Shown one piece after another: positions 15,572 through 25,782 of a stretch of DNA of 64,000 nucleotides. A program made the position numbers and the translations under genes. A model generated the notes under the pieces. The model was not told the DNA's origin. It searched no databases and saw only the letters and a program-made list of their open reading frames with translations. Origin of the DNA: Bacillus haynesii (GTDB taxonomy: Bacteria > Bacillota > Bacilli > Bacillales > Bacillaceae); NCBI RefSeq assembly GCF_001969855.1, contig NZ_MRBL01000014.1, positions 26,540 through 90,539 on the forward strand. The letters are read 5' to 3'. Numbering within the stretch: the stretch's first letter is position 1; every line of letters starts with the position of its first letter.

Positions 15572-17107
15572 TTAACGGCGCCATTCTTCAATCTGCCAGA
15601 TATGAGTCACCCAGTCTTCATAAAAAGCCGGTTCATGGGAAACGAGCAAAATCGTTCCCTTATAGTCGCAGAGCGCTTGCTTTAACGCATGCTTTGCCAA
15701 TGCGTCAAGGTGGTTTGTCGGTTCATCAAGAACAAGCAGATTGCTGTTTGAAAGCATCAGCTCAGCCAGCCGGACCTTTGCCTGTTCACCGCCGCTGAGC
15801 GTAGTAAGGGGCTGGTTGATATGCTTTGGCGTCAAACCGGATGTCGCGAGCGTCTGCCTGATGTCTTTTTCCGATAGATCAGGAAAGAACGCCCGCAATT
15901 TTTCAAGCGGTGTATCATGAGAAGCCGGACTTTCCTGCCTGAAATAGGCAGCCTGTAAATGCTGTCCTGCTGTGACGATGCCGCTTAGAGGCTTGAGATC
16001 ACCGAGCAGCGTTTTGATGAGCGTTGATTTTCCGGCGCCGTTTTCTCCGATAATGGCGATTTTATCGCCCCGTTTTACGGTTAGGGAAAGAGGCTTAAAT
16101 AATGGAACTGTGTAGCCGGCCTCAAGATTTTCCGTTTTGAGTACACTCATCGCCGGATTTCGCCCCGTTTTAAATGCAAAGCTGGGGACATAAGAATCTG
16201 TCGGTTTTTCGATTCGTTTGATTTTGCTTAATGCTTTCTCCCTGCTTTTGGCCTGCTTCGCCTTTCGGACCCTGTTCCGGTCGATAAACGCTTCTAATTT
16301 TTTGATTTCCCTGTTCTGTTTTGCGTATGCGGCTTCTGTCTGTGCCCTGCTTTGCGCATATTCCTTCAGAAAATATTGATAGTTGCCGGAATACCGTTTG
16401 ATCACATGATGCTCCAGATGGAATGTAACCGTCGTGATTTCATTTAAGAAGCGTTCGTCATGAGAGATGACGAGAAATGCGTGCTCATAGTTTTTCAAGT
16501 ACCCAGTGAGCCACTCAATGTGTGCGGCATCCAAATAGTTGGTCGGCTCATCCAACAGCAGCACATCAGGTTCTTCAAGCAGCAGCTTGGCCAGCAGCAG
16601 CTTTGTACGCTGCCCCCCGCTTAAAGCCGTGACATCCTGATCAAGCCCGATTTCCGCCAAGCCGAGGCCTTGGGCGGCATCCTCAATTTTCGTTCCGATT
16701 TGGTAAAATCCTGAAGCTTCCAGTTCGGCTTGGAGCTCTCCGTATCTTTTCAGGACGGCCTCCAGATTGTCTCCGGCAACGGCCATTTTTTCGGCAAGCC
16801 TATTCATTTGCTTTTCGATTTCAAACAGCCGGCCGTATGCTTTCTCCATGTACTGAAGGATGGTTGTGCCTTCCGTCAGCTTGGCATGCTGTTCAAGAAA
16901 GCCGGCCCGAATATTTGGCTGCCATTCAATGTTTCCTTGATCGGGTAGAAGGCTGCCCGTCAAGATGCGCAGCAATGTCGACTTTCCGGCTCCGTTCGCA
17001 CCGACAAGGCCGGCATGTTCGCCTTTCAGCAGGTGGAACCCGGCGTCTTGAAAGATCATGCGGTCTCCATATATATGGGTCAGATTTGTGACATGAACAA
17101 TACTCAT
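15572..17107 (-). CDS. ABC-F family ATPase (translation factor / ribosome protection type)
   Basis: A 511-residue soluble protein with two ABC domains and no membrane segment. Walker A motifs are GANGAGKST and GENGAGKST; signatures are LSGGQ and LSGGE; Walker B motifs run into DEPTNYLD and DEPTNHLD. The charged interdomain linker (about residues 240-310, rich in Lys and Arg) is the ribosome-binding arm of ABC-F proteins. It resembles B. subtilis YfmM most among those I recall. ATG 17107 follows aaggagag; a longer frame runs into the leader. The preceding leader has all the parts of a transcription attenuator, as for antibiotic-inducible ABC-F resistance genes. No substrate drug can be named from sequence. 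Confidence 0.88.
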   Translation of the reverse strand: MSIVHVTNLTHIYGDRMIFQDAGFHLLKGEHAGLVGANGAGKSTLLRILTGSLLPDQGNIEWQPNIRAGFLEQHAKLTEGTTILQYMEKAYGRLFEIEKQMNRLAEKMAVAGDNLEAVLKRYGELQAELEASGFYQIGTKIEDAAQGLGLAEIGLDQDVTALSGGQRTKLLLAKLLLEEPDVLLLDEPTNYLDAAHIEWLTGYLKNYEHAFLVISHDERFLNEITTVTFHLEHHVIKRYSGNYQYFLKEYAQSRAQTEAAYAKQNREIKKLEAFIDRNRVRKAKQAKSREKALSKIKRIEKPTDSYVPSFAFKTGRNPAMSVLKTENLEAGYTVPLFKPLSLTVKRGDKIAIIGENGAGKSTLIKTLLGDLKPLSGIVTAGQHLQAAYFRQESPASHDTPLEKLRAFFPDLSEKDIRQTLATSGLTPKHINQPLTTLSGGEQAKVRLAELMLSNSNLLVLDEPTNHLDALAKHALKQALCDYKGTILLVSHEPAFYEDWVTHIWQIEEWRR

Positions 17108-17187
17108 GATGATTCTCTCCTTCAGGCTTAATTTTGAAAAAACAAGCCATCTAAAGAGAACAGCGTGAAGCCTCGCTATCCTGTCCG

Positions 17188-17226
17188 GCAAAAAAAACGG
17201 GTAAGGCAAACTACACCTTACCCGCT
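17188..17226 (-). terminator. Leader terminator (attenuator) of the ABC-F gene
   Basis: On the minus strand the stem GCGGGTAAGG / CCTTACCCG with a 9-base loop is followed by eight T residues. It lies between the leader peptide and the ABC-F start codon, so it would stop transcription before the gene unless an alternative fold forms. Confidence 0.85.
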
Positions 17227-17314
17227 ACATATTTAAATACAGCAAGAAAGGAGTCAAATCGTATCAAACTGTTCCCGAGATGGCTTGTTAAAAAAGGGCA
17301 GACTTCTCCCGTCT

Positions 17315-17356
17315 TTAAGCCAATTCTCTTTTAAGAACAGTTGATAAGATTTTCAT
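17315..17356 (-). CDS. Leader peptide of the ABC-F gene (13 residues)
   Basis: The minus strand reads aggtggaaagga, then ATG, then MKILSTVLKRELA and a stop. The ribosome site is good and spacing is right. It starts 42 bases after the -10 box and ends about 90 bases before the leader terminator. Ribosome stalling on it could switch the downstream fold. Translation is inferred. Confidence 0.6.
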   Translation of the reverse strand: MKILSTVLKRELA

Positions 17357-17397
17357 TCCTTTCCACCTCATTTTGGTCAAATTTACCTTCACAACAC

Positions 17398-17426
17398 ATT
17401 ATATGAAGCGGAGTGCCGGTTGTCAA
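17398..17426 (-). promoter_or_regulatory. Consensus SigA promoter of the ABC-F leader
   Basis: On the minus strand TTGACA (17426-17421), a 17-bp spacer and TATAAT (17403-17398) are both perfect consensus hexamers. Confidence 0.88.
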
Positions 17427-17442
17427 ACCGCTGCCTTATGAA

Positions 17443-17471
17443 TTGACATCGTACAGGCAGTGTGTTATTTA
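17443..17471 (+). promoter_or_regulatory. Candidate htpG promoter
   Basis: TTGACA (17443-17448) is a perfect -35. The -10 region TATTTA 17 bp downstream is poor. It lies back to back with the ABC-F promoter. Confidence 0.4.
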
Positions 17472-17531
17472 ATTTGTGAACAGAATCGAACGATATATGT
17501 ATATCATATGAGCAAAAGGGGAGAGGGCTAG

Positions 17532-19412
17532 ATGGCTAAAAAAGAATTCAAAGCAGAATCCAAGAGATTGCTGGACATCATGATCAACTCGATTTATTCC
17601 CAAAAGGAAGTCTTTTTAAGGGAGCTGATATCCAATGCGAGCGATGCCATCGATAAAATCTACTATAAAGCGCTGACAGATGATTCACTGACGTTCAACA
17701 AAGACGACTACTACATAAAAATCTCCGCAGATAAAGAAAACAGAACGCTGACCATTGCGGACACAGGGATCGGCATGACGAAAGAGGAGCTTGAAGAACA
17801 TCTTGGAACAATTGCCAAGAGCGGCTCGCTTGCGTTTAAACAAGAAAACGAATTAAAAGACGGGCACGATATTATCGGCCAGTTCGGCGTCGGTTTCTAC
17901 GCCGCATTTATGGTTGCGGAGACCGTCACCGTCATGACAAAAGCCCATGGCAGCGATGAAGCGTATCGATGGGAATCAGCCGGGGCCGACGGCTATACGA
18001 TCGAACCGGCTGCGAAAGAATCAGCCGGAACCGATGTCATATTGAAGCTGAAAGAGAATACAGACGACGAAAACTATGATGAATACTTGGATGTCCATCG
18101 CTTAAAAGCGATCATCAAAACATACTCTGATTTCATCCGCTATCCGATCAAGATGGATGTCACGGTCAACAAGCCGAAAGAAGGCGCCGAAAATGAATTT
18201 GAAGAAGTCCAGGAAGAACAGACGGTCAACAGCATGGTGCCGATTTGGCGAAAAAACAAAAGCGAACTGAAAGATGAAGATTATGAGGCGTTTTATAAGG
18301 AAAAGCATTACGGTTTTGACAAGCCTCTCGCACACGTCCATACAAGCGTGGACGGCGCAGTGAGATACCATGCGATTTTATTCATTCCTGAAAACATTCC
18401 GTTCAACTACTACACGAAGGAATTCGAGAAGGGTCTGGAGCTGTACTCGAACGGTGTGCTGATCATGGAAAAGTGTCCGGACCTGCTGCCTGACCACTTC
18501 AGCTTTGTCAAAGGAATGGTCGATTCAGAAGATTTATCGCTCAACATTTCGAGGGAGATGCTTCAGCATGACAGGCAGCTGAAGCTGATTGCCAAAAACA
18601 TCAGCAAAAAAATCAAGAATGAGCTGAAGAGCTTGTTGAAAAATGACAGAGAAAAGTACGAGTCTTTTTATCAATCGTTTGGCAGACAGCTTAAATTCGG
18701 GGTATACAATGATTTTGGAGCCCATAAAGATCTGCTGAAAGACCTGCTGCTTTTCTATTCATCAAAAGAGAAAAAGCTGGTCACCCTTGATGAATATGTA
18801 TCCAGAATGCCTGAGAATCAAAAATACATTTATTATGCATCAGGCGACTCGTATGACCGAATTGAAAAGCTTCCTCAAACAGAGCTCGTTTCGGAAAAAG
18901 GGTATGAAATCCTTTATTTCACCGAGGATATCGATGAGTTCGCCATCAAAATGCTGGCGAATTATCAAGAAAAAGAATTCAAGTCAGTATCCAGCGGTGA
19001 CCTCGGAATCGAAAACGATGATGAGCAAAACCAATCAGACGGGGACGACAGCCAATACAAAGACTTGTTTGAAGAGATGAAAAAGACTCTTGATGGAAAA
19101 GTGAAAAGCGTGAGGGCGTCAAAACGGCTGAAGACTCACTCTGTATGCCTTGCCGCTGACGGAGAAGTCACCATCGAGATGGAGAAAATTTTAAACGCAA
19201 TGCCTGACAATCAGCATGTAAAGGCTGATAAAGCATTGGAAATCAATACAAACCACGAAGTCTTCAAAACATTGCAGGATGCTTTTGAAAACGACAAAGA
19301 CAAATTCAAGCTGTACACCGGCCTCCTGTACAACCAGGCGCTGCTGATAGAAGGCTTGCCGATCGAAGACCCCGTCGAATTTACGAACGATATATGCAAA
19401 GTGATGGCATAA
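17532..19412 (+). CDS. htpG: Molecular chaperone HtpG (bacterial Hsp90)
   Basis: A 626-residue Hsp90. The N-terminal GHKL ATPase domain shows [23 protein letters not shown] and [13 protein letters not shown]. The middle domain has the NISREMLQ motif that supplies the catalytic Arg. The C-terminal dimerisation domain is complete. Length equals B. subtilis HtpG (626). The start follows aaaaggggagaggg. It is a homodimeric cytosolic heat-shock chaperone. It is monocistronic with its own terminator. Confidence 0.97.
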   Translation: MAKKEFKAESKRLLDIMINSIYSQKEVFLRELISNASDAIDKIYYKALTDDSLTFNKDDYYIKISADKENRTLTIADTGIGMTKEELEEHLGTIAKSGSLAFKQENELKDGHDIIGQFGVGFYAAFMVAETVTVMTKAHGSDEAYRWESAGADGYTIEPAAKESAGTDVILKLKENTDDENYDEYLDVHRLKAIIKTYSDFIRYPIKMDVTVNKPKEGAENEFEEVQEEQTVNSMVPIWRKNKSELKDEDYEAFYKEKHYGFDKPLAHVHTSVDGAVRYHAILFIPENIPFNYYTKEFEKGLELYSNGVLIMEKCPDLLPDHFSFVKGMVDSEDLSLNISREMLQHDRQLKLIAKNISKKIKNELKSLLKNDREKYESFYQSFGRQLKFGVYNDFGAHKDLLKDLLLFYSSKEKKLVTLDEYVSRMPENQKYIYYASGDSYDRIEKLPQTELVSEKGYEILYFTEDIDEFAIKMLANYQEKEFKSVSSGDLGIENDDEQNQSDGDDSQYKDLFEEMKKTLDGKVKSVRASKRLKTHSVCLAADGEVTIEMEKILNAMPDNQHVKADKALEINTNHEVFKTLQDAFENDKDKFKLYTGLLYNQALLIEGLPIEDPVEFTNDICKVMA

Positions 19413-19417
19413 AAATA

Positions 19418-19459
19418 AAAAAGATACATCTCAGCTTCGTCCGAGATGTATCTTTTTTT
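19418..19459. terminator. Bidirectional terminator between htpG and glpT
   Basis: Stem AAAAAAGATACATCTC / GAGATGTATCTTTTTT with a 10-base loop, between convergent genes. Confidence 0.9.
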
Positions 19460-19463
19460 GATG

Positions 19464-20822
19464 TTAATGCTTCACAACTTCCTGTCCCCGCACATTCCAA
19501 GTCATCGCAAAGATGAGTGCTGCGATTGCACATGAAGCGGTTAAGAGCGTAAAGCCCGCATTCCAGCCGGATGCATCGACGATAACACCCATCAGCGCAT
19601 TCGCCGTCAAGGTTCCGCCCAGGTAACCGAACAGACCCGTCAATCCTGCAGCCGTACCGGCCGCTTTTTTCGGAACAAAGTCAAGCGCCTGAAGACCGAT
19701 CAGCATGACGGGACCGTAAATGAGGAACCCGATCGCGATCAATGACGCCATGTCGATCATCGGATTGCCGGCTGGATTGAACCAGTACACAAGCACTGCG
19801 ATCAAAACACCTACCATAAAGACAAAGCCTGCCGGTCCGCGGCGCCCTTTAAACCATTTGTCAGAGATCCAGCCGCAAAGCAATGTCCCCGGAATCCCCG
19901 CCCATTCATACAGAAAATAAGCGACGCTTGATTTGCTCATGTCAAAGCCTTTTTCTTCGCTTAAATAGGTTGGAGCCCAATCCAGAACACCGTAGCGGAC
20001 GAAATACACGAAAATGTTGGCAAGTGCGATTGCCCACACCCATTTATTGTTTAATACATATTTGAAAAGGATTTCTTTCGTTGATAATTCTTTTTCAAAT
20101 GTTTTCTTCGATTTGCTTGAAAAATCGTTGCGGTATTCCTCGATTGGAGGCAGTCCGACAGACTGCGGCGTATCCCGGATCAGCCAGTAAGAAATGACGG
20201 CTACTGCGATGGCGACCAAGGCGGGTAAAATAAATACACCTTCATAGCCTGTAGCAGATCCCGTCATGCCTGAGAAGATGGCGACACCGGCAACGGCAAT
20301 CGGCGCCATCAGTCCCCCGCCGACATTGTGGGCGACATTCCATATGGCGGTTTTATTGCCCCTTTCGCTGACGCTGAACCAGTGGACAAGGACACGCCCT
20401 GACGGCGGCCATCCCATGCCCTGGAACCAGCCGTTTAAGAACAGCATGATAAACATAATGGCGATCGATGAGGTGAAAAAAGGAACAAACCCCATCAAGA
20501 GGCTGATGACAGCGGAAAGGATCAAACCGGCGGGCAGGAACATCCTCGGATTGCTCCGGTCTGATATCGTGGCCATCACGAACTTGCTCAGCCCGTAAGA
20601 GATGGATAGAGCGGATAAGGCAAAGCCGAGCGCCGACTTTGAAAAGCCCTCTTCGATCAAATAAGGCATGGCAAGCGAGAAATTTTTGCGAATTAAATAG
20701 TATGCCGCATAACCGATGAAGATGCCGAGAAAAACTTGCAGTCTGAGTTTCTTATATTCCGAATCAATTTGATCTTCCGGCAGCCGCTCAATCGGCGGTG
20801 CTGGCTTAAACAGTTTTAACAT
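19464..20822 (-). CDS. glpT: Glycerol-3-phosphate:phosphate antiporter GlpT
   Basis: A 452-residue MFS transporter of the organophosphate:Pi antiporter family with 12 helices. Family motifs include [43 protein letters not shown] and [23 protein letters not shown]. It imports glycerol-3-phosphate in exchange for phosphate and usually also admits fosfomycin. The gene lies 22 bp downstream of glpQ on the same strand; the two form an operon so that glycerol-3-phosphate released outside by GlpQ is taken up. Confidence 0.95.
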   Translation of the reverse strand: MLKLFKPAPPIERLPEDQIDSEYKKLRLQVFLGIFIGYAAYYLIRKNFSLAMPYLIEEGFSKSALGFALSALSISYGLSKFVMATISDRSNPRMFLPAGLILSAVISLLMGFVPFFTSSIAIMFIMLFLNGWFQGMGWPPSGRVLVHWFSVSERGNKTAIWNVAHNVGGGLMAPIAVAGVAIFSGMTGSATGYEGVFILPALVAIAVAVISYWLIRDTPQSVGLPPIEEYRNDFSSKSKKTFEKELSTKEILFKYVLNNKWVWAIALANIFVYFVRYGVLDWAPTYLSEEKGFDMSKSSVAYFLYEWAGIPGTLLCGWISDKWFKGRRGPAGFVFMVGVLIAVLVYWFNPAGNPMIDMASLIAIGFLIYGPVMLIGLQALDFVPKKAAGTAAGLTGLFGYLGGTLTANALMGVIVDASGWNAGFTLLTASCAIAALIFAMTWNVRGQEVVKH

Positions 20823-20844
20823 GGTATACCCCTTCTTTATTCAT

Positions 20845-21738
20845 TTACTTCTTTTCACGCAAAACATCGCGCAGCCGGTCCGGAAAGTTGGTGAACATTC
20901 CGGTCGCTCCCCAATCGAGCAGCCGCTTCATATCTTCTTTTTCATTCACGGTATAAGGATGGACCAGCATGCCGGTGCTTCGAATCTTTTGCACGTATGC
21001 CCGGTCAATGCGGTCAAAGTTCATGCCGAGTCCGACGCTGTAAGATTGATATTGTTTTAACTCGGCGTCAGAAATGGCAGCCGGTTTGTCGTACCATAAT
21101 AATTGCACTAGCGGAATGTTTGGATTAGCGTTATGAATGATTTTTAAGCTATCAGGACTAAAAGATTGAATGATGACTTTGCTTGAATGAATGTCTGCTC
21201 CGGTCAGTTTGTATTGCTTCAGAATGTCCAGGAGCTTTTCTTCCATATGATCATAGTCTTCCGGTGATTTTGTTTCGATATAGTAGCGCGCGCTTCTCCC
21301 GAATGTTTGGATGATTTCTTCAAGGGTAGGCACTTTCAGCCCGGCGTACTCCGTTTTTGCCCGCTCAGGATATGCTTCGTTAAACCAGGAGCCTGCATCA
21401 AGCTCTTTGATTTCTTTCAGCGTATAGTCTTTGACAAAACCTGTACCATTGGTCGTGCGATCCAATGTCTCATCGTGCATGGCGACCAAATGGCCGTCTT
21501 TTGTCATTTGAAGATCGATTTCTATGTAATCACCTTTCATTTTTTGTCCAAGCTTATAAGCCAAAAGCGTGTGTTCGGGAGCATGCCCTGATGCGCCGCG
21601 GTGCGCGACATTTAATAGCTTGTTCGGGTTGAGCTGCGGCTGGGAATGGCTTGCGGCCTTCGCATGCCCGCTGAATCCAAAACCAAAAGTAGCGATTGCA
21701 GCCGTTATAAAGAAGATGCTGCGGACAAGTCTTTTCAT
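20845..21738 (-). CDS. glpQ: Secreted glycerophosphodiester phosphodiesterase GlpQ
   Basis: A 297-residue protein with a Sec signal peptide (positively charged start, hydrophobic core to about 25, likely cleavage after AKA or AKAA). The catalytic TIM barrel shows [42 protein letters not shown] and YIETK, which carry the catalytic His pair and Ca-binding acids. It hydrolyses glycerophosphodiesters, and in B. subtilis also wall teichoic acid, to glycerol-3-phosphate. First gene of glpQ-glpT; the leader contains a terminator and a cre site. Confidence 0.95.
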   Translation of the reverse strand: MKRLVRSIFFITAAIATFGFGFSGHAKAASHSQPQLNPNKLLNVAHRGASGHAPEHTLLAYKLGQKMKGDYIEIDLQMTKDGHLVAMHDETLDRTTNGTGFVKDYTLKEIKELDAGSWFNEAYPERAKTEYAGLKVPTLEEIIQTFGRSARYYIETKSPEDYDHMEEKLLDILKQYKLTGADIHSSKVIIQSFSPDSLKIIHNANPNIPLVQLLWYDKPAAISDAELKQYQSYSVGLGMNFDRIDRAYVQKIRSTGMLVHPYTVNEKEDMKRLLDWGATGMFTNFPDRLRDVLREKK

Positions 21739-21841
21739 AACATGATCTCTCCTTTCAAGCGGTTATGCAGAATAAAGGTGTCGGCAATTCATTACGATTT
21801 CTTTCGCCCCCTCTTATATGACGAAGAAAAAGAGATCCACA

Positions 21842-21868
21842 AAAAAACCCCTGGCACAAGAGGGTCTT
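21842..21868 (-). terminator. Leader terminator of glpQT, likely controlled by the GlpP antiterminator
   Basis: On the minus strand ACCCT / CTTGTGCC / AGGGGT followed by seven T residues lies in the untranslated leader about 105 bases before glpQ. In B. subtilis glp leaders carry such a terminator, and GlpP with glycerol-3-phosphate prevents termination. Confidence 0.75.
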
Positions 21869-21913
21869 ATTGTGAATCTCCAATTCTCCGTCACTTGTAT
21901 TAACTTCTTTCCT

Positions 21914-21941
21914 ATCATATCAAAATTGGAAGCGCTGTCAA
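21914..21941 (-). promoter_or_regulatory. glpQT promoter with overlapping cre site
   Basis: On the minus strand TTGACA (21941-21936), a 16-bp spacer and TATGAT (21919-21914) form a SigA promoter. TGACAGCGCTTCCA (21940-21927) matches the CcpA cre consensus TGWAANCGNTNWCA at 12 of 14 positions and overlaps the -35, so glucose should repress the operon. Confidence 0.75.
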
Positions 21942-21958
21942 CATAATTTTATAAATCA

Positions 21959-21985
21959 AGAAACCTATCTTTTAAGATAGGTTTC
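21959..21985. terminator. Terminator of iolRS, minus strand
   Basis: Perfect stem AAACCTATCTT / AAGATAGGTTT with a 2-3 base loop just after the iolS stop. Weak U-tract on the minus strand (TTTCTTGATTTAT). Confidence 0.75.
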
Positions 21986-21993
21986 CTGATCAT

Positions 21994-22929
21994 TTAGCGG
22001 GCAAACAGCCGGTCGATGAAATCAATGTCCTCTTGAGACAGATTGACTTCTGCCGTTTTGAGGTTGTCGATCAGCTGATCAGCGCGTTTGGCGCCCGGGA
22101 TCAACACGTCGATTTCAGGTCGTGCCAAGTACCAGGCCAAGACGATATGGGCGATGTCAACATTGTGTTTTTCCGCAATCGGCGCAAGCTGGTTCACTTT
22201 TCTAATGTTTTCTTTGAAGCGTTCGCCTTGGAAGTTTTCCATTTCTCTTCTCAGGTCGCCTTCCGGGAATGTTGTATCTTCGCTGTATTTTCCGGCGAGC
22301 AATCCGGAGACGAGCGGGAAGTAAGGAACAAATGAGATGTTATGCTCCTGTGTATACGGGAAGAATGTCGTCTCAGCTTCCCTGTTCAGCAGATTGTATT
22401 CGCCTTGGAGCACATCCACCAATCCGTCTTTGTTCGCTTCTTTCAGCTGCTCAAGCGAAAAGTTGGATACCCCGATCGCTCTGATTTTGCCTTCCTGCTT
22501 CAGTTCATGGAGCGCCTGAACCGCTTCGTCTTTCGGCGTGTTTTCATCAGGGAAATGGATATAGAAAAGATCGATGTAGTCAGTTTGCAGCCGCTTCAGG
22601 CTTTCTTCGACGGACTTTTTCAAAAATGCAGGGGAGTTGTCAAAGACAAAATCGTCTCCTTCTTTCTTATGGGCGGCTTTTGTTGCAATCACGACATCCT
22701 CGCGGTTGAATTCTTTGAGGACTTCGCCGATTAATTCTTCGGAACGGCCGATGCCGTATATGTAGGCGGTATCTAAAAAAGTGACGCCGTTTCTTATTGC
22801 TTCCCGCACCAATTCTTTTCCTGTTTCTTCATTGAGATTCGGATAAAGGTTATGTCCTCCGACAGCATTGGTTCCCAAACCAATTGGAAATACGTGCAAG
22901 TCTGATTTGCCAACTTTCACTTTTTTCAT
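21994..22929 (-). CDS. iolS: Aldo-keto reductase IolS
   Basis: A 311-residue AKR with the (beta/alpha)8 fold. The catalytic tetrad is visible: D in [12 protein letters not shown] in the same motif, K in ATKAAHK and H in YIHFPDE. Sequence and length match B. subtilis IolS. ATG 22929 follows aggaggggaattca; a longer frame upstream lacks a site. It is co-transcribed after iolR. It reduces aldehydes with NADPH in vitro; its part in inositol metabolism is not clear. Confidence 0.93.
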   Translation of the reverse strand: MKKVKVGKSDLHVFPIGLGTNAVGGHNLYPNLNEETGKELVREAIRNGVTFLDTAYIYGIGRSEELIGEVLKEFNREDVVIATKAAHKKEGDDFVFDNSPAFLKKSVEESLKRLQTDYIDLFYIHFPDENTPKDEAVQALHELKQEGKIRAIGVSNFSLEQLKEANKDGLVDVLQGEYNLLNREAETTFFPYTQEHNISFVPYFPLVSGLLAGKYSEDTTFPEGDLRREMENFQGERFKENIRKVNQLAPIAEKHNVDIAHIVLAWYLARPEIDVLIPGAKRADQLIDNLKTAEVNLSQEDIDFIDRLFAR

Positions 22930-23012
22930 TGAATTCCCCTCCTGAAATGATGTGTTGATAAATAAACTTGGCCGGCCGCTTGGAAACAGCCGGTCAAGGA
23001 TGTCCACTTCAA

Positions 23013-23777
23013 CTATACATGTTTTGCCAAATGGATTTCAATTTTGCGGTCTTCACAGTACTCGTGATATTCCTCATCAAGCGCCTGAGATGTGACGATT
23101 GCGTGCAATTTGTCAAACGGCGCGTACGTCAGCAAGGTCGACTTCCCGAATTTGGAATGGTCGGCCAGCAAGTATACTTGTTTTGCTTTTTCGGATATTT
23201 TCTTTTTGATTTCATATTCAAGCAGATCGGAGTTTGTCAGTCCATGGGTAAGTGTTGCTCCTGTTGCCGACATGAAAGCTTTATTAATATTATATTTATC
23301 CAATGTTCCCGGATCATCCATGCCGACGAAGGACTGCGTTTTCCGTTTGTAGTTGCTGCCGATGATGATCAAGTTTATATTTTGCATCGCTGCAGCAGCG
23401 TTGATAATGTCGAGACTGTTCGTTAAAACGGTTACATTTTTATTTGGATCAAGAGTTTCCAATATGGATTGAGTCGTTGTGCCGGAATCGATAAAGATCA
23501 GGTCATGGTCTTCAATAAAGCGTGAAGCATAGTGCGCGATTTTCGTCTTGGCATCCTTGTTTTGAATCGTTCTGTTTTCAAAAGGGATCAAGGCCGTTTT
23601 TTCAATCGCCGTTACGCCGCCGTAGACTTTTTTTATGACTCCTTTCTCGGTCAGCTTGTTAATGTCGCGTCTAACCGTGTTTTTGGAAACATTAAAGACC
23701 TGGCAAAGCTCATCAAGCGAAACGGTGCCATTGGTCAAAATGTATTCTTCCATTTCTTTGATCCGCATTAACTTCAT
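23013..23777 (-). CDS. iolR: DeoR-family repressor of the iol regulon, IolR
   Basis: A 254-residue regulator. The N-terminal winged helix has [26 protein letters not shown]. The C-terminal DeoR sensor domain has the sugar-phosphate site [11 protein letters not shown] and [10 protein letters not shown]. It binds operators in the iolR-iolA interval; the inducer in B. subtilis is 2-deoxy-5-keto-gluconate 6-phosphate, made by IolC. It is divergent from iolA and followed by iolS. Confidence 0.96.
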   Translation of the reverse strand: MKLMRIKEMEEYILTNGTVSLDELCQVFNVSKNTVRRDINKLTEKGVIKKVYGGVTAIEKTALIPFENRTIQNKDAKTKIAHYASRFIEDHDLIFIDSGTTTQSILETLDPNKNVTVLTNSLDIINAAAAMQNINLIIIGSNYKRKTQSFVGMDDPGTLDKYNINKAFMSATGATLTHGLTNSDLLEYEIKKKISEKAKQVYLLADHSKFGKSTLLTYAPFDKLHAIVTSQALDEEYHEYCEDRKIEIHLAKHV

Positions 23778-23830
23778 ACCAAGTATCTCCTTCTAGTATA
23801 TTTGGATATATATATGATAAACCCAAAAGT

Positions 23831-23841
23831 TAACCAATAAT
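23831..23841. promoter_or_regulatory. IolR operator half near iolR
   Basis: TAACCAATAAT matches the IolR 11-mer consensus WRAYCAADARD fully. It lies 54 bp upstream of iolR, suggesting autoregulation. Confidence 0.6.
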
Positions 23842-23973
23842 TGCTTAAAAAATGATAACATTGGTGATAATTTTTTGCAAGATTTGCCCTGTTTCTTTTT
23901 ATTATACAATGTTTCCTTAAATCATTTTAAGGTTTTCTGCAAATCTTACAAAAGAAAAATTTAATGATTTTGA

Positions 23974-24002
23974 TTGACTTATGGGTAAGACCCGATTAAA
24001 AT
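23974..24002 (+). promoter_or_regulatory. Promoter of the iolABCDEFGHIJ operon
   Basis: TTGACT (23974-23979), a 17-bp spacer and TAAAAT (23997-24002) form a SigA promoter about 240 bp upstream of iolA. The long leader contains two cre-like sites. The rest of the 467-bp divergent iolR-iolA gap is AT-rich and holds no gene that I can support. Confidence 0.75.
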
Positions 24003-24003
24003 A

Positions 24004-24025
24004 TAACCAAGAAGTGACCAAAACG
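24004..24025. promoter_or_regulatory. Tandem IolR operators downstream of the iolA -10
   Basis: TAACCAAGAAG (24004-24014, full match to WRAYCAADARD) is followed directly by TGACCAAAACG (24015-24025, 10 of 11). Bound IolR would cover the transcription start. Confidence 0.75.
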
Positions 24026-24049
24026 TGATAATATTGAGAAATTTCTGAG

Positions 24050-24063
24050 TGTAAACGTTTTAT
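24050..24063. promoter_or_regulatory. cre-like site in the iolA leader, first copy
   Basis: TGTAAACGTTTTAT matches the cre consensus TGWAANCGNTNWCA at 12 of 14 positions and keeps the central AACGTT. It lies about 45 bp downstream of the promoter and would give CcpA repression. Confidence 0.5.
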
Positions 24064-24113
24064 TACGTCGCGGTTCTTTTGATAAAATCATTGTTCTATT
24101 CATTAATTTCTTT

Positions 24114-24127
24114 TGTAAGCGTTTAAT
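24114..24127. promoter_or_regulatory. cre-like site in the iolA leader, second copy
   Basis: TGTAAGCGTTTAAT matches cre at 12 of 14 positions, 64 bp after the first copy. Confidence 0.5.
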
Positions 24128-24244
24128 TCCTGTTTTTTGCGAAAATCCGTTATGCATTGAAGAGCTGTTCGGCGTTCATACATAATGGTTGGAACCTGCC
24201 CCATCTGTACCAGGAGATGTTTAATATTCAAGGAGGTTATAAGA

Positions 24245-25708
24245 ATGGCAGAAATCAGAAAGTTAAGAAACTATCTTAATGGAGAATGGGTTGAAAGCAA
24301 AACCGACAAATATGAAGATGTAATCAATCCTGCGACGAAAGAAGTGCTGTGCCAGGTGCCGATTTCGACGCGCGAGGATATCGAATACGCAGCGCAAACA
24401 GCGGCTGAAGCGTTTAAAACATGGTCAAAAGTGGCCGTTCCGCGCCGGGCAAGAATTCTATTTAACTTTCAGCAGCTTTTAACTCAGCATAAAGAGGAGC
24501 TTGCCCACCTCATCACGATTGAAAACGGAAAAAACACGAAAGAAGCGTTGGGCGAAGTTGGACGCGGCATCGAGAATGTCGAGTTTGCAGCTGGAGCGCC
24601 TTCACTGATGATGGGAGATTCACTCGCTACAATTGCAACCGATGTTGAAGCGGCGAACTACCGTTACCCGATTGGAGTCGTCGGCGGAATTGCCCCATTT
24701 AACTTCCCGATGATGGTACCGTGCTGGATGTTCCCAATGGCCATTGCGTTAGGAAACACATTTATTCTGAAGCCTTCCGAGCGGACGCCGCTCTTGACGG
24801 AAAAGCTTGTTGAACTGTTTGAAAAAGCCGGACTTCCTAAAGGGGTCTTCAATGTGGTATACGGTGCGCATGATGTAGTAAACGGTATTCTCGAACACCC
24901 GGAAATTAAAGCGATTTCATTCGTCGGTTCAAAACCGGTCGGAGAATATGTCTATAAAAAAGGAAGCGAAAACCTGAAACGCGTTCAATCGCTGACAGGC
25001 GCTAAAAACCACACCATCGTTCTGAACGATGCCAATCTTGAAGACACGGTAACAAATATTATCGGCGCTGCTTTCGGATCTGCCGGCGAACGCTGCATGG
25101 CATGTGCAGTAGTAACGGTTGAAGAAGGAATCGCAGATGAATTCATGGAGAAATTGGTTCAGAAAGCATCTGAAGTCAAAATCGGAAACGGACTTGACGA
25201 CGGTGTATTCCTCGGGCCTGTCATTCGCGAAGACAACAAGAAACGCACGCTCGGCTATATACAAAAAGGAGTTGAAGAGGGTGCGGAACTTGTCTGTGAC
25301 GGACGCGAAAATGTAACAGATGAAGGCTATTTCGTTGGCCCGACAATCTTTGACAATGTCACAACTGATATGACGATCTGGAAAGACGAAATTTTTGCTC
25401 CTGTACTGTCAGTCATCCGTGTGAAGAACTTGAAAGAAGCGGTTGACATCGCCAACCAATCCGAATTTGCAAACGGCGCATGTTTGTTCACATCGAATTC
25501 GAATGCGATCCGCTATTTCCGTGAAAACATTGATGCGGGAATGCTCGGCATCAACCTGGGTGTACCGGCTCCGATGGCATTCTTCCCGTTCTCCGGATGG
25601 AAGTCTTCGTTCTTCGGTACATTGCATGCCAACGGAAAAGACAGCGTCGATTTCTATACGCGCAAAAAGGTCGTCACTGCAAGATATCCGGCGCCTGACT
25701 TCAATTAA
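24245..25708 (+). CDS. iolA: Methylmalonate-semialdehyde / malonate-semialdehyde dehydrogenase IolA
   Basis: A 487-residue CoA-acylating aldehyde dehydrogenase, same length as the B. subtilis enzyme. Visible motifs are [23 protein letters not shown], and GERCMAC with the catalytic C284. It is the last step of inositol breakdown: malonate semialdehyde + CoA + NAD give acetyl-CoA and CO2. ATG 24245 follows a perfect aaggaggt; an upstream frame from 24185 lies in the leader. First gene of the operon. Confidence 0.96.
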   Translation: MAEIRKLRNYLNGEWVESKTDKYEDVINPATKEVLCQVPISTREDIEYAAQTAAEAFKTWSKVAVPRRARILFNFQQLLTQHKEELAHLITIENGKNTKEALGEVGRGIENVEFAAGAPSLMMGDSLATIATDVEAANYRYPIGVVGGIAPFNFPMMVPCWMFPMAIALGNTFILKPSERTPLLTEKLVELFEKAGLPKGVFNVVYGAHDVVNGILEHPEIKAISFVGSKPVGEYVYKKGSENLKRVQSLTGAKNHTIVLNDANLEDTVTNIIGAAFGSAGERCMACAVVTVEEGIADEFMEKLVQKASEVKIGNGLDDGVFLGPVIREDNKKRTLGYIQKGVEEGAELVCDGRENVTDEGYFVGPTIFDNVTTDMTIWKDEIFAPVLSVIRVKNLKEAVDIANQSEFANGACLFTSNSNAIRYFRENIDAGMLGINLGVPAPMAFFPFSGWKSSFFGTLHANGKDSVDFYTRKKVVTARYPAPDFN

Positions 25709-25782
25709 TTGTGAAAAAACCGGGCGGCGCGGTTCCCGCGCTGTTCGGATCATGTTTCAAGTTTGAAAAGGAGGCTTTATCC

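Noticed and set aside
24001..24030. Short repeated ACCAA units read as a possible CRISPR or repeat array
   Set aside because: Only two adjacent copies, which match IolR operators; no spacer structure.
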